From: an uncultured Bacteroides sp.
Lineage (GTDB): Bacteria; Bacteroidota; Bacteroidia; Bacteroidales; Bacteroidaceae
Length of the DNA stretch: 30,819 nucleotides
Reading direction: 5' to 3'
Assembly (NCBI GenBank): GCA_900542985.1
Contig: UQPQ01000034.1
Location: 1 to 30,819 of the forward strand
This document shows, piece by piece, positions 8,927-18,977 of the stretch. Numbering within the stretch: the stretch's first letter is position 1; the number at the start of each line of letters is the position of its first letter. The translations under genes and the position numbers were made by a program. The notes under the pieces are model-generated. The model ran no database searches. It was not told the origin of the DNA and saw only the letters and a program-made list of their open reading frames with translations.

Positions 8927-9556
8927 ATGAGCGTTAATTACACATTGCAGAGAATGAACGACCTCAACCACGAGGGAGAAACCATCCTTGTTCCTAAAAT
9001 GATTTTAAGAGGCCGCTACTCCTCCAAAGAACTTGCCAAAGAAATGGAGAAATATTCTACCTTCAGCCGAAGTGAAATTATGGGTATACTGACTCTTCTG
9101 AGTGAAATGATTGCCTATAAAATGGCTAACGGCTATTCCGTGAAGCTGGATGAGATTGGTACCTTTACTCCAGCACTGTCAGTCCGGAAAGAGATAGAAA
9201 CAGATTGCCAGACAAGAACCGATGCCCGGCACATTGGTGTATCGAACATTTTGTTCCGCCCGGATAAAACACTTACCCTAAATACCGCCATGCAATGCAA
9301 GCTGAAAAAAGGCCCCCAAAGCTATGGCTGCCTGCACACACAGTATACTCCTGAAGAGCGTCTGAAAATAGCACAGACTTATCTGGAGTCTCACGAGATA
9401 CTGACTGTAAAAATATACGAAGAGATTGCCGGATTAAGACACACCCAAGCTGCCAGTGAACTTAAATTATGGAGCAGAACACCGGAAAGCGGAATCGGTT
9501 GTCATGGAAAAGGAAGCCATAAGGTGTACGTACGAGACAAAGCAGAAATGAAGTAA
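8927..9556 (+). CDS. HU-like DNA-binding protein with winged-helix-type tail
   Basis: A 209-residue protein of the Bacteroidetes HU-related family in which a HU/IHF-like domain is fused to an extra module. Residues of about 1-125 form the HU-like part (SSKELAKEMEKYSTFSRSEIMGILTLLSEM followed by GYSVKLDEIGTFTPAL). Residues of about 140-209 (TVKIYEEIAGLRHTQAASELKLW, then GKGSHKVYVR) look like a winged helix-turn-helix with a short beta wing. It is twice the length of classical HU (about 90 residues). It likely binds DNA in the nucleoid or as a local regulator. The start at 8927 follows an AT-rich stretch without a Shine-Dalgarno site, usual for the phylum. It is transcribed alone. Confidence 0.88.
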   Translation: MSVNYTLQRMNDLNHEGETILVPKMILRGRYSSKELAKEMEKYSTFSRSEIMGILTLLSEMIAYKMANGYSVKLDEIGTFTPALSVRKEIETDCQTRTDARHIGVSNILFRPDKTLTLNTAMQCKLKKGPQSYGCLHTQYTPEERLKIAQTYLESHEILTVKIYEEIAGLRHTQAASELKLWSRTPESGIGCHGKGSHKVYVRDKAEMK

Positions 9557-9600
9557 AGAAACTTCTTTTTACGTAAGAAAAACGACAAAGATTCATAAAA

Positions 9601-9634
9601 ATAAAAATCACCCCCTTATGAGGGTGATTTTTAT
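9601..9634. terminator. bidirectional terminator between HU-like gene and esterase gene
   Basis: A perfect 13-bp stem (9601-9613 with 9622-9634) with an 8-base loop is flanked by A residues on the left and T residues on the right. It therefore works on both strands. Its right arm ends one base before the stop codon of the convergent hydrolase gene. Confidence 0.93.
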
Positions 9635-10411
9635 TTATTTCTTCTGACTGAACAACCATTTCATAAAATCCGGATAGTTGAAAGCAGGATGCCAACTGGC
9701 ATGACCGCATCCGGGGAACTCAATATACTCTACCTTGGCACCGGCTTTCTTTAGTGCCTTATAGGCAGATCTGGAACCAATTACAGGAACTACATCGTCT
9801 GCATCACCATGGAATATGCGGAACTTAACTTTTTTTGCTACGGCAAGTCTGGACGGATTTACAATACCACAAATAGGAATAGCAGCAGCAAACACATCCG
9901 GATAACGGCTTACCAAGTCGAAAGTGGCCATTCCTCCCATAGAAAGTCCCATCACATACACTTTTTTCTTGTCAACCTGAGGAAGGGACAAGTATGAGTC
10001 AAGAAGTCCCTTAAGAAGCTTGGTAATCTGCACATCGTCTGTAGAAAGTGGCATTTCCTCCGGTACAAACGATACAGGTCGGGTTCCATAAGCCCAGTAA
10101 CAACTATCCGGGCACTGTGGAGCAAGCACAAAAGCCGGATAATTTTCACGATTTACTGGATTAAGCCACATCTGTCCTCCATGAAACAACTGCTTTTCAT
10201 TATCACAGCCTCTTTCTCCTGCTCCATGAAGAAACAAAACCAGCGGATAACACTTGTTTTCATCGTAGTTTTCCGGCAATAGCAAACGATATCTTAAAGT
10301 ATCTCCTGCCTCAGATACATAAACTTTCTTCTCAAATTCTCCCATTTTATCCTGTGCATTTACACATAAGGACAATAGAAAACATACAGTTAAAATAAAA
10401 TTTCTTTTCAT
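9635..10411 (-). CDS. secreted alpha/beta hydrolase (esterase / PHB-depolymerase-like)
   Basis: A 258-residue exported enzyme. A signal peptide covers about residues 1-19 (MKRNFILTVCFLLSLCVNAQ). The alpha/beta-hydrolase features are the oxyanion block LFLHGAGERG (60-68), the nucleophile elbow GLSMGG with Ser157, a likely acid in HGDADDVVP (Asp206) and His237 in GCGHASW. The architecture matches esterases of the phospholipase/carboxylesterase and PHB-depolymerase-like type. In Bacteroidales, relatives act on esterified glycans, but the substrate here is not evident and no polysaccharide-utilisation genes lie nearby. It has its own candidate promoter upstream. Confidence 0.9.
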   Translation of the reverse strand: MKRNFILTVCFLLSLCVNAQDKMGEFEKKVYVSEAGDTLRYRLLLPENYDENKCYPLVLFLHGAGERGCDNEKQLFHGGQMWLNPVNRENYPAFVLAPQCPDSCYWAYGTRPVSFVPEEMPLSTDDVQITKLLKGLLDSYLSLPQVDKKKVYVMGLSMGGMATFDLVSRYPDVFAAAIPICGIVNPSRLAVAKKVKFRIFHGDADDVVPVIGSRSAYKALKKAGAKVEYIEFPGCGHASWHPAFNYPDFMKWLFSQKK

Positions 10412-10460
10412 TTTCCGGTCTTTTTAATTTTAAAGCAATTCGATAGTAAAAGATTTAATA

Positions 10461-10490
10461 TAAAGTTACAGAGATTTCTCACATAGCAAA
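10461..10490 (-). promoter_or_regulatory. candidate promoter of the esterase gene
   Basis: On the minus strand TTTG (10487-10490) and TAACTTTA (10461-10468) are separated by 18 bases, about 50 bases before the start codon. The -7 box deviates from TAnnTTTG in its last base, so this is tentative. Confidence 0.3.
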
Positions 10491-10611
10491 TAATGTTTGA
10501 AAAAGAATTTATCTTGCATCAGAGAAAAACTTATACTACTAAAAGGATATTCCCCATAAACCACTCAAAAGAACTCTCATACCACAGCAAAGAAAATGAA
10601 TCACATAAAAA

Positions 10612-10647
10612 AACTCCCAAATGAAAATTACCTTTCATCTGGGAGTT
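10612..10647 (-). terminator. intrinsic terminator of secA
   Basis: An inverted repeat lies 20 bases downstream of the secA stop. An 8-bp outer stem (10612-10619 with 10640-10647) and a 6-bp inner stem (10621-10626 with 10633-10638) are separated by one mismatch. On the minus strand a U-run follows, from the A-tract at about 10607-10613. Confidence 0.9.
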
Positions 10648-10667
10648 CTCTATATTAATCCAATATT

Positions 10668-13600
10668 TTATTCAGCTTTATCCTTACCATGACAGTTCTT
10701 ATATTTCAGTCCGCTGCCACAAGGACAAGGATCATTACGGCCTACTGTTTTTTCAGCACGGTAAGGCTCCTGTTTTGCCTCTCTTGTGTCGCGTCCTGCA
10801 GCTGCCTGCTGATTAGGATCTGTCAAATCTTGTTTCTCTTCACGATACTGCTGACGAGGACGTTCCGGTTCGGGAGCAGCCTCACGTACCTGTTCCGGTT
10901 CCTGTACCGGTATCTGGCCACGCATCAATACAGAAATTGTATTGTTATTGATCTTGTTCACCATATTATCGAACAGATTTACAGATTCCAGCTTAAAGAT
11001 CAACAGCGGATCTTTCTGTTCGTAACTTGCATTCTGTACAGAATGCTTCAGTTCATCCAGTTCACGCAAGTTTTCTTTCCAGCCTTCGTCGATAGTGTGA
11101 AGAAGAATAGCCTTTTCGAATGCCTTGACAATTGCCTTCGATTCTGTTTCGTATGCTTCTTTCAGGTTGACTGAAATATTGTACATACGTTTACCGTCGG
11201 TAATAGGAATCATAATGTTTTCGTACATATGACCTTGCGCTTCGTATACCTGCTTAATCACCGGATTGGCAATCTGAGCCATACGTTCAGTCTTACGCTT
11301 AAACAATGTCATTGCTTCTTCGAAAGTCTTTTCTGCAAGAGTTTCTTTCTTTGTTCCGCGGAATTCATCTTCTGTAAATGGAGCCTCCATTGCCAGTGTC
11401 TGAAGAATTTCCATCTTCGCATCTTCGAAAGTAGGCTGCTCTACCGCGTTGACACAACGTTCCCAAATCATATCTACGATATCCATACCGATACGTTCAC
11501 CCATCAAAGCATGACGACGTTTAGTATAAACTACAGTACGCTGCTTGTTCATCACGTCATCGTATTCCAGCAAACGTTTACGGATACCAAAGTTATTTTC
11601 TTCGACTTTCTTCTGTGCACGTTCAATAGAATTTGAAATCATCTTATGCTCAATCATTTCACCTTCCTTGAAGCCCAGCTTATCCATTACAGAAGCAATT
11701 CTGTCTGATGAGAACAAACGCATCAAATCGTCTTCCAATGACACAAAGAATACAGAAGAACCCGGGTCACCCTGACGTCCGGCACGACCACGCAACTGAC
11801 GGTCTACACGACGTGATTCATGACGTTCCGTACCAATAATCGCCAAACCTCCGGCAGCTTTCACTTCCGGACTCAACTTGATATCGGTACCACGACCGGC
11901 CATATTGGTTGCAATAGTTACAGTAGAGCTCTGACCAGCTTTTGCCACAATGTCAGCTTCTTTCTGATGCAACTTCGCATTCAATACATTATGCTCAATC
12001 TTACGCAAGGTAAGCATCTTACTCAACATTTCAGAAATCTCGACAGAAGTCGTACCCACCAATACCGGACGACCCGCTTCTACCATCTTCACGATTTCTT
12101 CGATTACAGCCTTGTATTTTTCACGTTTTGTCTTGTACACACGGTCGTTCATATCGATACGTGCAATCGGACGGTTAGTAGGAATAACTACTACATCCAA
12201 TTTGTAAATATCCCAGAACTCACCTGCTTCTGTTTCAGCAGTACCGGTCATACCCGACAATTTATGATACATACGGAAATAGTTCTGCAAAGTAATGGTA
12301 GCGAATGTCTGAGTAGCAGCTTCTACTTTCACACCTTCTTTTGCTTCTACAGCCTGGTGCAAGCCATCACTCCAACGGCGTCCGTCCATAATACGGCCGG
12401 TCTGTTCGTCGACAATCTTAACCTGACCGTCCATTACTACATAGTCTGTATCTTTTTCGAACATTGTATAAGCCTTCAACAACTGGTTGATGGTATGTAC
12501 ACGTTCTGACTTGATAGCGTAGTTGGTAAGCAATTCGTCTTTCTTTGCCAATTTTTCTTCATCAGTCAATCCTGCCTGATTTTCCAATTCTGACAATTGT
12601 GCGGCAATATCAGGCAACACAAACAAGGTTGGATCTTGCGAATTACCTGTAATCAAGTCTACACCCTTATCTGTCAAGTCAGCACTCTTCATCTTTTCAT
12701 CAATAACGAAATACAGAGGCTCTACAGCTTCAGGCATACGCTTGTTATTCTGCTCCATGTAGATTTCTTCGGTCTTCAACATACCAGCCTTGATTCCCGG
12801 TTCACTCAAGAACTTAATCAGCGGTTTGTTCTTTGGCAACGCCTTATGACTACGGAACAAAGCAAGGAAACCTGCTTCTACATCTTCCTTCTTATCAGAT
12901 GCAATCAAACGTTTGGCATCGGCCAAATATTGAGTGGCCAGACGACGCTGTGCCTCTACCAGTCGTTCTACCAGCGGACGCAATACTTCGAACAGTTGCT
13001 GGTCTCCCTTAGGTACCGGACCTGAAATGATAAGCGGTGTACGCGCATCGTCGATCAATACAGAGTCAACCTCATCGACAATGGCATAATTATGCTTACG
13101 CTGTACCAGGTCTTTCGGGCTGATAGCCATATTATCACGCAGATAGTCGAAACCGAATTCATTGTTTGTACCAAATGTAATATCGGCCATATAAGCACGA
13201 CGACGTGCCTCTGAGTTAGGCTGATGCTTATCGATACAGTCTACACGCAAACCGTGGAACATATACAAAGGTCCCATCCATTCCGAGTCACGTTTTGCCA
13301 GATAGTCGTTGACAGTTACTACATGTACACCATTTCCGGTCAGTGCATTCAAGAACACAGGCAAAGTTGCAACAAGAGTCTTACCTTCACCTGTTGCCAT
13401 TTCAGCAATCTTACCCTGATGCAATACTACACCACCGAACAACTGTACATCATAATGTACCATGTTCCACTTCATCTCGTTGCCTCCGGCTTTCCAGTGG
13501 TTCTTCCAGATTGCCTTATCGCCTTCAATACGAACAAAATCTTTTCCTTGAGCAGCCAGTTCACGATCGAGTTCAGTAGCTGTTACTTCAATTTCTTCGT

Positions 13601-13970
13601 TTTCAGACAAGCGGCGAGCTGTATCTTTTACAATAGAAAAAGCGATTGGTAATATATCATTCAAAGCCTGTTCGTACTTGTCGAGTACTTCTTTTTCCAG
13701 TTTATCAATCTGGTTAAACAAGGCTTCACGTTTTTCCAATTCAGTTGATTCGATAGTTGCCTTCAGTTCTTCAATCTTTTTGTTTTCCTCGGCAGCCGAA
13801 TCCTTGATATACTTTTTAAGTTCCTCTGTTTTCGCACGCAATTCATCGTGGCTCAACTTGGCAATTTCAGGATAAACCTCTTTCACCTTGTTTACCCAAG
13901 GCTGAATCTCTTTCATGTCACGAGTAGCCTTATTTCCGAAAAGCTTGCTTATAAATTCATTAAATCCCAT
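10668..13970 (-). CDS. secA: preprotein translocase ATPase SecA
   Basis: The motor ATPase of the general secretion pathway, driving unfolded preproteins through SecYEG. At 1100 residues it is about 200 longer than E. coli SecA, as expected for Bacteroidetes. Walker A is GEGKT at 194-198, about 90 residues later than in E. coli because of a charged insertion in roughly residues 45-140. The DEVD box is at 299-302, and GTDIKLSP and [10 protein letters not shown] mark the second nucleotide-binding fold. The C-terminus carries the zinc SEC-C motif (C1082, C1084, C1093, H1094) after a Pro/Glu/Gln-rich linker. The start at 13970 gives the usual SecA beginning. It lies 103 bases downstream of the phosphatase-like gene and has its own -7 box. 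Confidence 0.97.
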   Translation of the reverse strand: MGFNEFISKLFGNKATRDMKEIQPWVNKVKEVYPEIAKLSHDELRAKTEELKKYIKDSAAEENKKIEELKATIESTELEKREALFNQIDKLEKEVLDKYEQALNDILPIAFSIVKDTARRLSENEEIEVTATELDRELAAQGKDFVRIEGDKAIWKNHWKAGGNEMKWNMVHYDVQLFGGVVLHQGKIAEMATGEGKTLVATLPVFLNALTGNGVHVVTVNDYLAKRDSEWMGPLYMFHGLRVDCIDKHQPNSEARRRAYMADITFGTNNEFGFDYLRDNMAISPKDLVQRKHNYAIVDEVDSVLIDDARTPLIISGPVPKGDQQLFEVLRPLVERLVEAQRRLATQYLADAKRLIASDKKEDVEAGFLALFRSHKALPKNKPLIKFLSEPGIKAGMLKTEEIYMEQNNKRMPEAVEPLYFVIDEKMKSADLTDKGVDLITGNSQDPTLFVLPDIAAQLSELENQAGLTDEEKLAKKDELLTNYAIKSERVHTINQLLKAYTMFEKDTDYVVMDGQVKIVDEQTGRIMDGRRWSDGLHQAVEAKEGVKVEAATQTFATITLQNYFRMYHKLSGMTGTAETEAGEFWDIYKLDVVVIPTNRPIARIDMNDRVYKTKREKYKAVIEEIVKMVEAGRPVLVGTTSVEISEMLSKMLTLRKIEHNVLNAKLHQKEADIVAKAGQSSTVTIATNMAGRGTDIKLSPEVKAAGGLAIIGTERHESRRVDRQLRGRAGRQGDPGSSVFFVSLEDDLMRLFSSDRIASVMDKLGFKEGEMIEHKMISNSIERAQKKVEENNFGIRKRLLEYDDVMNKQRTVVYTKRRHALMGERIGMDIVDMIWERCVNAVEQPTFEDAKMEILQTLAMEAPFTEDEFRGTKKETLAEKTFEEAMTLFKRKTERMAQIANPVIKQVYEAQGHMYENIMIPITDGKRMYNISVNLKEAYETESKAIVKAFEKAILLHTIDEGWKENLRELDELKHSVQNASYEQKDPLLIFKLESVNLFDNMVNKINNNTISVLMRGQIPVQEPEQVREAAPEPERPRQQYREEKQDLTDPNQQAAAGRDTREAKQEPYRAEKTVGRNDPCPCGSGLKYKNCHGKDKAE

Positions 13971-14027
13971 TGTGTATTGTTGTTTTTATTATTATCAAAA
14001 AAAATGTATAATTAAAAAGTGAACGCG

Positions 14028-14035
14028 CAAAGATA
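14028..14035 (-). promoter_or_regulatory. -7 box of the secA promoter
   Basis: The minus strand reads TATCTTTG, a full TAnnTTTG match, 57 bases before the secA start and within the 103-base gap after the upstream gene. secA can therefore be transcribed separately from lnb and its neighbour. The -33 element is not clear. Confidence 0.55.
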
Positions 14036-14073
14036 ACTAAATTGCTAATTATCTTACGAGTATTCTTCACAAA

Positions 14074-15660
14074 TTATTTACGAATACCCGTTAATGGAGA
14101 TTGTGAAGCAGCATTCGGTGCCCGTATACGCATGAAATGAGAAATAGTCGGTGCAATAGTAGTCATTTTCACCGGCGTATAAAGAATCTCGGGCTTAATA
14201 TTATGTCCTAAGAAAATAACAGGAACAGAAGCATAAGTGTCTCGGATTGTTTTGGTATGATGAGAATATTCATCAACAACCGACCATCCGGGCAAGACTT
14301 CTACGTAGATATCCCCCGAACAACTTACATTAAAGCTGTTTCTGATTTTCTCTATTTTCGGAGTCCATGCTCCCAATAAAAGACGTTGTGAAGAATAAGC
14401 AGTACGCACCCCACTCATTTGTACAATGAAATCGGATGCACGATTCAATACTTCTGTCAGATTCAGTTTCTTATCTTCAATCAGTTTATGATTCAAGTAA
14501 ATCTGACGGTCGTAATAAGTTTCCACGTATTGTCCCTGGCCATAAATTGCCATCAAGTACATGTTCAAAAGGGCAGCACAACGCTTGATATGGAATTCTC
14601 CCCCCGGAATACGATATTGCTCCGGATCTTTTGGATCAGAATCGACATAACCGGTAGAGGTAATAAAAAACAACGTATTCTGAAGACCAACCTGACGGTC
14701 GACCATTTCCAATAAATCGCCGATACTGTTATCCAAACGCACATAAGCATCCTGAATTTCCATAGGATATTCTGTATTCGCCTTATGTGCATAGTTTCCG
14801 GCATAATAAGAAAGAGTTAAAAGGTCTGGAATATAATCTTTACCGATATTCGTTTTGGTCAGACAGGCACGAACCAATCTGTTTACTTCATCGTTTACGT
14901 AAGGACTCGTTTTGAAACGCTTATACTTCTCAGCCCGTTCGTCAAAAAAATTATGCTTAAATGTAAGTTGTTTTACATCTGATGTAATATATCTGTACGC
15001 AGTTACAGGCAGATAAGGCCCCCACACCAAACTACTGATACGAAAATCCAGTCCGTCTCTGTCATTATATGTCGTCACCCATTCCGGAAACGAACCATAA
15101 TAAGTAGAGCCACTCCACTTTCCTGTTTCATTATTAATCCAGAAAGCTCCTTTTGCAGCATGTCCTGCCGACAAAACAGCCATTTCCCTTGTAGGAGCAA
15201 TGGAGTATACTTCGGCATTACCTTGTGTTGCAACCATCAGTTCATCCGATAAAGTAGAAACCAACAGGTGTTGCGGTGAAGTGCTTTCAGAAGTATAAAT
15301 CCCCATGTGAGCCGGATCATCTACTGCCTTAATAATACGTAAAGAGTTACGGTCCATCCATCTGGTACCTACAATACCATTATAATAAGGAGTAGTACCT
15401 GTATAAATAGAAGCTACAGCAGAGGCCGGATCAATATTAATGAAATCATATTCAGCATTACAATATACACGCCCTTCTTTAAAAAGACGCTTGAATCCCC
15501 GTTCACCATACATAGAAGAAAATGCTTCTATATAGTCAGCCCTTAACTGGTCAATAGTCAATCCTATCACCAATTTCGGAACAGGCGAAACAGCTTGTGC
15601 CCGTAATCCTGTAATAACTACGGCAGCAATCAAGGAGGTTAATATACGGTCTTTCATCAT
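14074..15660 (-). CDS. alkaline-phosphatase-superfamily protein, probably catalytically inactive
   Basis: A 528-residue exported protein with a signal peptide (residues 1-22, ending LRAQA). Its fold family is clear from LVIGLTIDQLRADY near the start, SIYTGTTPYYNGIVGTRW, and DAYVRLDNSIGDLLEMVD. This is the PafA-like / nucleotide-pyrophosphatase branch. However, the expected catalytic residues are missing. The nucleophile Thr of the TxxGHxS block is replaced in DPASAVAS (Pro78 at the Thr position, Val82 at the His). The metal-binding STDYxGH block reads AGNYAHK (N289, K293), and TADHG reads TSTGY (336-337). The late HGSPY block is absent. Only D37 of the usual metal ligands remains. It overlaps lnb by 4 bases (ATGA), so the two are translationally coupled. 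I infer a pseudoenzyme with a binding or partner role. Confidence 0.8.
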   Translation of the reverse strand: MMKDRILTSLIAAVVITGLRAQAVSPVPKLVIGLTIDQLRADYIEAFSSMYGERGFKRLFKEGRVYCNAEYDFINIDPASAVASIYTGTTPYYNGIVGTRWMDRNSLRIIKAVDDPAHMGIYTSESTSPQHLLVSTLSDELMVATQGNAEVYSIAPTREMAVLSAGHAAKGAFWINNETGKWSGSTYYGSFPEWVTTYNDRDGLDFRISSLVWGPYLPVTAYRYITSDVKQLTFKHNFFDERAEKYKRFKTSPYVNDEVNRLVRACLTKTNIGKDYIPDLLTLSYYAGNYAHKANTEYPMEIQDAYVRLDNSIGDLLEMVDRQVGLQNTLFFITSTGYVDSDPKDPEQYRIPGGEFHIKRCAALLNMYLMAIYGQGQYVETYYDRQIYLNHKLIEDKKLNLTEVLNRASDFIVQMSGVRTAYSSQRLLLGAWTPKIEKIRNSFNVSCSGDIYVEVLPGWSVVDEYSHHTKTIRDTYASVPVIFLGHNIKPEILYTPVKMTTIAPTISHFMRIRAPNAASQSPLTGIRK

Positions 15661-16826
15661 TGTTTTTTGCTCAATACTAATACGTGGCTCGCTGATGTAA
15701 CCAGCAAACTCAGTGCCAAAGGTAACACTGTTAAATTAAATTCTTGCAAACAAAACGGGAATATCACTATAAAAAGTGTTAAATACACCATATTCACGAC
15801 ATGATACCAGTCTTTCCGACGCGTTACTGAGAAATAAACCATAAAAGGCAAATACAACAAAGGTATCGGATTAAACAAAATCAACAGCCAATTTGAGCCC
15901 ACAGTGGGATGAACAGAAAAGAAAAACAAAAAGGCTATAATACATCCCGCTATTCCTTGAGCACCGAACAATAAAAGTTCCCAAATCCAGCAAATCTTAT
16001 TACGACGCCATTGCCACCAGCCAATTAATACCGATATAGCCAATAAAAAAGTGGCACACCAAAGTGGAGATAAAAAAGAAGAATGAATTTCTGCAGGAGC
16101 TACATCAACTACCTTTTCCTCTTTTAACACCAGCGGACGCTTCTGTCCATTGTCTCCGATAATATAGGCATCAGAAGCATATTCCTTCATGTAAAAAGGA
16201 GAGAACATTTGTTGTCGCTTATCAATCGGAGTATCAGCTTCTGCTCCCAAGCACAAGTCTATCCCCAATTCATCCCAAGCAGCCCCTACGGTAAACTCAT
16301 GTACAATACTTCTGAAGCTTCGATTAGGAAAAGAGTCCGGATAAACCACTGTTCCCTTTATACATCTTTCTATTTGGTCTCTCGCACGAGTTGTACAATT
16401 GTCATAAAAATAATTATAGCGATAAGTACGGTTCTCGGGTAAATAATTTTCCGTCAACAAGTGCAATAGAGTTTGTTTTTCTTCTGCAGAAAGATTAAGT
16501 ACCTGCTGGTACACCGAAGAACCTCGCTCCGCATATTCTGCCTCGAAATAGACATAAGGAATCACCCCTAATTGATAATCGGTTTCTCCTTTTATGAAGC
16601 GATATATAAAATGAGGAGTATTAAAACTAAACATTCCATAATTAAATACGACATCAAGATTACGGGAAAAATTCTGAACACGTAGAGCCGTATGTCCAAA
16701 CAAAGAATATATTTCTGTACCAGGCGAACAGGTCAACAAGCTAATCTGAAGACTATCCTGCTGCGCATGAAGTACATTAAACACCGCCAGCCACATGCAC
16801 ACTAGCCAAAGCCTTATTTTCTTCAT
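15657..16826 (-). CDS. lnb: lipoprotein N-acyltransferase Lnb (DUF4105 periplasmic domain)
   Basis: A 389-residue inner-membrane protein. After a signal peptide or anchor (residues 1-22) comes a periplasmic domain (about 25-245) of the family formerly called DUF4105, now the Lnb N-terminal periplasmic domain. Two blocks stand out as likely catalytic: FGHT (H45) and YDNCTT (C144), a Cys/His pair. About five membrane segments follow from residue 252 onward. In Bacteroides this family was reported to N-acylate the lipid-modified cysteine of lipoproteins, the job of Lnt, which Bacteroidetes lack. Its location next to secA and an alkaline-phosphatase-like gene agrees with my memory of the B. thetaiotaomicron locus. 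The downstream gene overlaps by 4 bases. Family call firm; the exact ortholog assignment is from memory. Confidence 0.82.
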   Translation of the reverse strand: MKKIRLWLVCMWLAVFNVLHAQQDSLQISLLTCSPGTEIYSLFGHTALRVQNFSRNLDVVFNYGMFSFNTPHFIYRFIKGETDYQLGVIPYVYFEAEYAERGSSVYQQVLNLSAEEKQTLLHLLTENYLPENRTYRYNYFYDNCTTRARDQIERCIKGTVVYPDSFPNRSFRSIVHEFTVGAAWDELGIDLCLGAEADTPIDKRQQMFSPFYMKEYASDAYIIGDNGQKRPLVLKEEKVVDVAPAEIHSSFLSPLWCATFLLAISVLIGWWQWRRNKICWIWELLLFGAQGIAGCIIAFLFFFSVHPTVGSNWLLILFNPIPLLYLPFMVYFSVTRRKDWYHVVNMVYLTLFIVIFPFCLQEFNLTVLPLALSLLVTSASHVLVLSKKQ

Positions 16827-16867
16827 TCCTAATAAATTTTATATCAAATCTTATTAAAATCCGGCCA

Positions 16868-16875
16868 CAAATGTA
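16868..16875 (-). promoter_or_regulatory. -7 box of the lnb promoter
   Basis: The minus strand reads TACATTTG, a full match to TAnnTTTG, about 42 bases before the lnb start. A TTTA at 19 bases upstream is a weak -33 candidate. It lies back to back with the coaX promoter. Confidence 0.55.
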
Positions 16876-16915
16876 CACCTATATTCTATATTGTTAAATA
16901 AAATCACGACTTTTA

Positions 16916-16947
16916 TTGCAGATTCTATTTATTTTTCTGTTACTTTG
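16916..16947 (+). promoter_or_regulatory. coaX operon promoter
   Basis: A TTG (16916-16918) and TTACTTTG (16940-16947, one mismatch to TAnnTTTG) are separated by 21 bases, the standard spacing in Bacteroidetes. The start codon is 22 bases further on. The site implies that coaX translation cannot begin at the upstream TTG in the same frame. Confidence 0.6.
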
Positions 16948-16969
16948 CAGACACAAAAACAGATTAAAC

Positions 16970-17695
16970 GTGAATTTAGTAATCGATATAGGAAATACAG
17001 TTGCCAAATTAGCTGTATTCGACGGAGATGAAGTTATAGAAGTTTTAAGAGGATCGAATCACTCTTTAGACTGCTTGACTATGCTTTGCAACAAATACCC
17101 AATAGAAAAGGGTATTATCGCATCTGTCATTACACTAAGCAATACTATAAAAAAACAATTGGCCAAACTGAATATGCCAATATTGGAATTGTCATATAAA
17201 ACGCCCGTGCCTATTACCAATTTATACAAATCACCACAAACGTTGGGAATGGACCGTTTAGCTGCTGTAGTGGGAGCCAATTATATTTTTCCCGGGAAAA
17301 ATTTATTAGTTATAGATGCCGGAACAGCACTGACTTATGAATTTATTGATGCAAAAGGACAATATTGGGGAGGAAATATATCACCTGGGATTTATACACG
17401 TTTTAATGCCCTTAATGCATGCTGTGAAAAACTGCCACTAATAGAGAAAAACGGAGATACACCTGATTTTGGATATAATACAGAAACAGCTATCCGATCA
17501 GGAGTCATCAAAGGCATAGAATTTGAAATCATGGGATATATCACCCTTATGCAAAAGAAATATCCCGATCTTTTGGTTTTTTTAACTGGCGGGGATAAAT
17601 TTTCTTTTGATACAAACTTAAAAAGTATCATCTTTGCAGATAGATTTTTAGTATTGAAAGGTTTAAACAGAATATTGAATTATAATGTTAAGTAA
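16970..17695 (+). CDS. coaX: type III pantothenate kinase
   Basis: Catalyses ATP-dependent phosphorylation of pantothenate, the first step of coenzyme A synthesis, in the cytoplasm. The protein has 241 residues, the usual size. DIGNT near the N-terminus is the first phosphate-binding motif of the ASKHA fold, [10 protein letters not shown] is the second, and [11 protein letters not shown] holds the conserved acidic residue. I start it at the GTG at 16970 (read as [10 protein letters not shown]), the normal family beginning. An upstream in-frame TTG at 16916 would add 18 unlikely residues and lies on the promoter. The 3' end overlaps the next gene by 11 bases, so the two are cotranscribed. Confidence 0.93.
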   Translation: MNLVIDIGNTVAKLAVFDGDEVIEVLRGSNHSLDCLTMLCNKYPIEKGIIASVITLSNTIKKQLAKLNMPILELSYKTPVPITNLYKSPQTLGMDRLAAVVGANYIFPGKNLLVIDAGTALTYEFIDAKGQYWGGNISPGIYTRFNALNACCEKLPLIEKNGDTPDFGYNTETAIRSGVIKGIEFEIMGYITLMQKKYPDLLVFLTGGDKFSFDTNLKSIIFADRFLVLKGLNRILNYNVK

Positions 17696-18941
17696 TAAAG
17701 TTCTTCTTAGTGCATTGTTTGTGGCAGGTTCTTTTACTGCAAGCGCACAAACAAGCTCTAACTCTCCTTATACAAGATATGGCTTAGGAGACTTAGCCAA
17801 TCGGGCTTTTGCGAATAATGCAGCAATGGGTGGAATAGGTTATGGCCTTCGCAACAGTAAGCATATTAATGTAATGAATCCCGCATCTTATTCTGCCGTC
17901 GATTCATTGTCTTTTATGTTTGATTTAGGCATGAGTTTAAAAAGCTCTAACTATCAGGAGAACGGAGTAAAAGCCAAAGCGAAGAACTCAAGCTTTGATT
18001 ATATCGCCATGCAGTTCCGTCTGCATCCCCGTTTGGGTATGGTTATAGGTTTCACTCCTTACTCAACAGTAGGATATAGTTTTACTACTACAACCCCATT
18101 GGCAGGAAGTGACTATACTAAAACAAGCATCTTTACCGGAGAAGGAGGATTGCAGCAGGTATTCGGAGGATTAGGATTTAAAATTATAGACAATCTTTCT
18201 ATTGGAGCCAATTTTGGCTATCTATATGGAGACATTACTTATCAGACACAAGCTGGTTTTAATACAACAGCTGATTACAGTATCACATACAATAAAATTA
18301 AAGTAAACAGTTTCACTGCAGACTTTGGAGTACAATATACACAACCTATTTCCAAAGATGATAATCTGACATTAGGACTTACCTATGGATTAGGGCATAA
18401 TTTGAATTCCAGTGAAGAAAAAGGTATACAAATAACTGATAATTCTGATTATGTAGTTAACAATAGCACTACTATCAATGATTCATATGGCATCCCTCAT
18501 ACTTTTGGAGTAGGTGTAGCTTATAACCGTAAACAGAACCTGACTCTAGGAGTGGATTACACTTTACAAAAATGGTCAAATGTAAAATACAATAACCAAA
18601 CTGATGCTTATAAAGATCGTTCAAAAGTTGCAGTAGGAGCGGAATTTTTACCAAACCCTATAGGTAGAAACTATTTTAAACGAATAAGATATCGCGCAGG
18701 AGCATATTACTCTACTCCCTATTTAAAATTAGGTGATATAAATGGTCCTTCTGAGTATGGAGTCAGTGCCGGATTTGGCTTACCTCTATTCTTATTCCAA
18801 AGAAAAACGATACTAAACATTACAGGACAATATATACATGTTAAACCATCTATATCCAATATGTTGTCCGAAAATCGCTTCGTAATAAAATTAGGACTGA
18901 CATTTAATGAACGTTGGTTTATGAAATGGAGAGTTAATTAA
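17685..18941 (+). CDS. outer-membrane beta-barrel protein (OmpP1/FadL-like)
   Basis: A 418-residue exported protein with a signal peptide ending near residue 21 (SFTASAQ). The N-terminal block [29 protein letters not shown] and [18 protein letters not shown] are typical of Bacteroidetes FadL/TodX-like barrels. The rest is a series of alternating polar/aromatic strands ending in a strand close to the C-terminus ([20 protein letters not shown]). It may be a channel for hydrophobic compounds or a structural outer-membrane protein; the substrate is unknown. It overlaps coaX by 11 bases and precedes a TPR protein and lptC. Confidence 0.85.
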   Translation: MLSNKVLLSALFVAGSFTASAQTSSNSPYTRYGLGDLANRAFANNAAMGGIGYGLRNSKHINVMNPASYSAVDSLSFMFDLGMSLKSSNYQENGVKAKAKNSSFDYIAMQFRLHPRLGMVIGFTPYSTVGYSFTTTTPLAGSDYTKTSIFTGEGGLQQVFGGLGFKIIDNLSIGANFGYLYGDITYQTQAGFNTTADYSITYNKIKVNSFTADFGVQYTQPISKDDNLTLGLTYGLGHNLNSSEEKGIQITDNSDYVVNNSTTINDSYGIPHTFGVGVAYNRKQNLTLGVDYTLQKWSNVKYNNQTDAYKDRSKVAVGAEFLPNPIGRNYFKRIRYRAGAYYSTPYLKLGDINGPSEYGVSAGFGLPLFLFQRKTILNITGQYIHVKPSISNMLSENRFVIKLGLTFNERWFMKWRVN

Positions 18942-18977
18942 CCAGAAGTCAATAACAAATAATTAAATTTATATACA

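Noticed and set aside
10689..13875. Plus-strand open frames across secA
   Set aside because: They are antisense to secA and show no family features. Their Cys/Phe/Ile-rich composition is an artefact of reading the other strand.
16916..16969. Longer N-terminus of coaX from an upstream TTG
   Set aside because: The extra 18 residues are hydrophobic and unlike CoaX. The TTG is the -33 element of the promoter. Starting at the GTG gives the family beginning.
17685..17695. Possible frameshift or gene fusion between coaX and the barrel gene
   Set aside because: The overlap is short, coaX ends at its normal length and the next protein starts with a proper signal peptide, so this is ordinary overlap in an operon.
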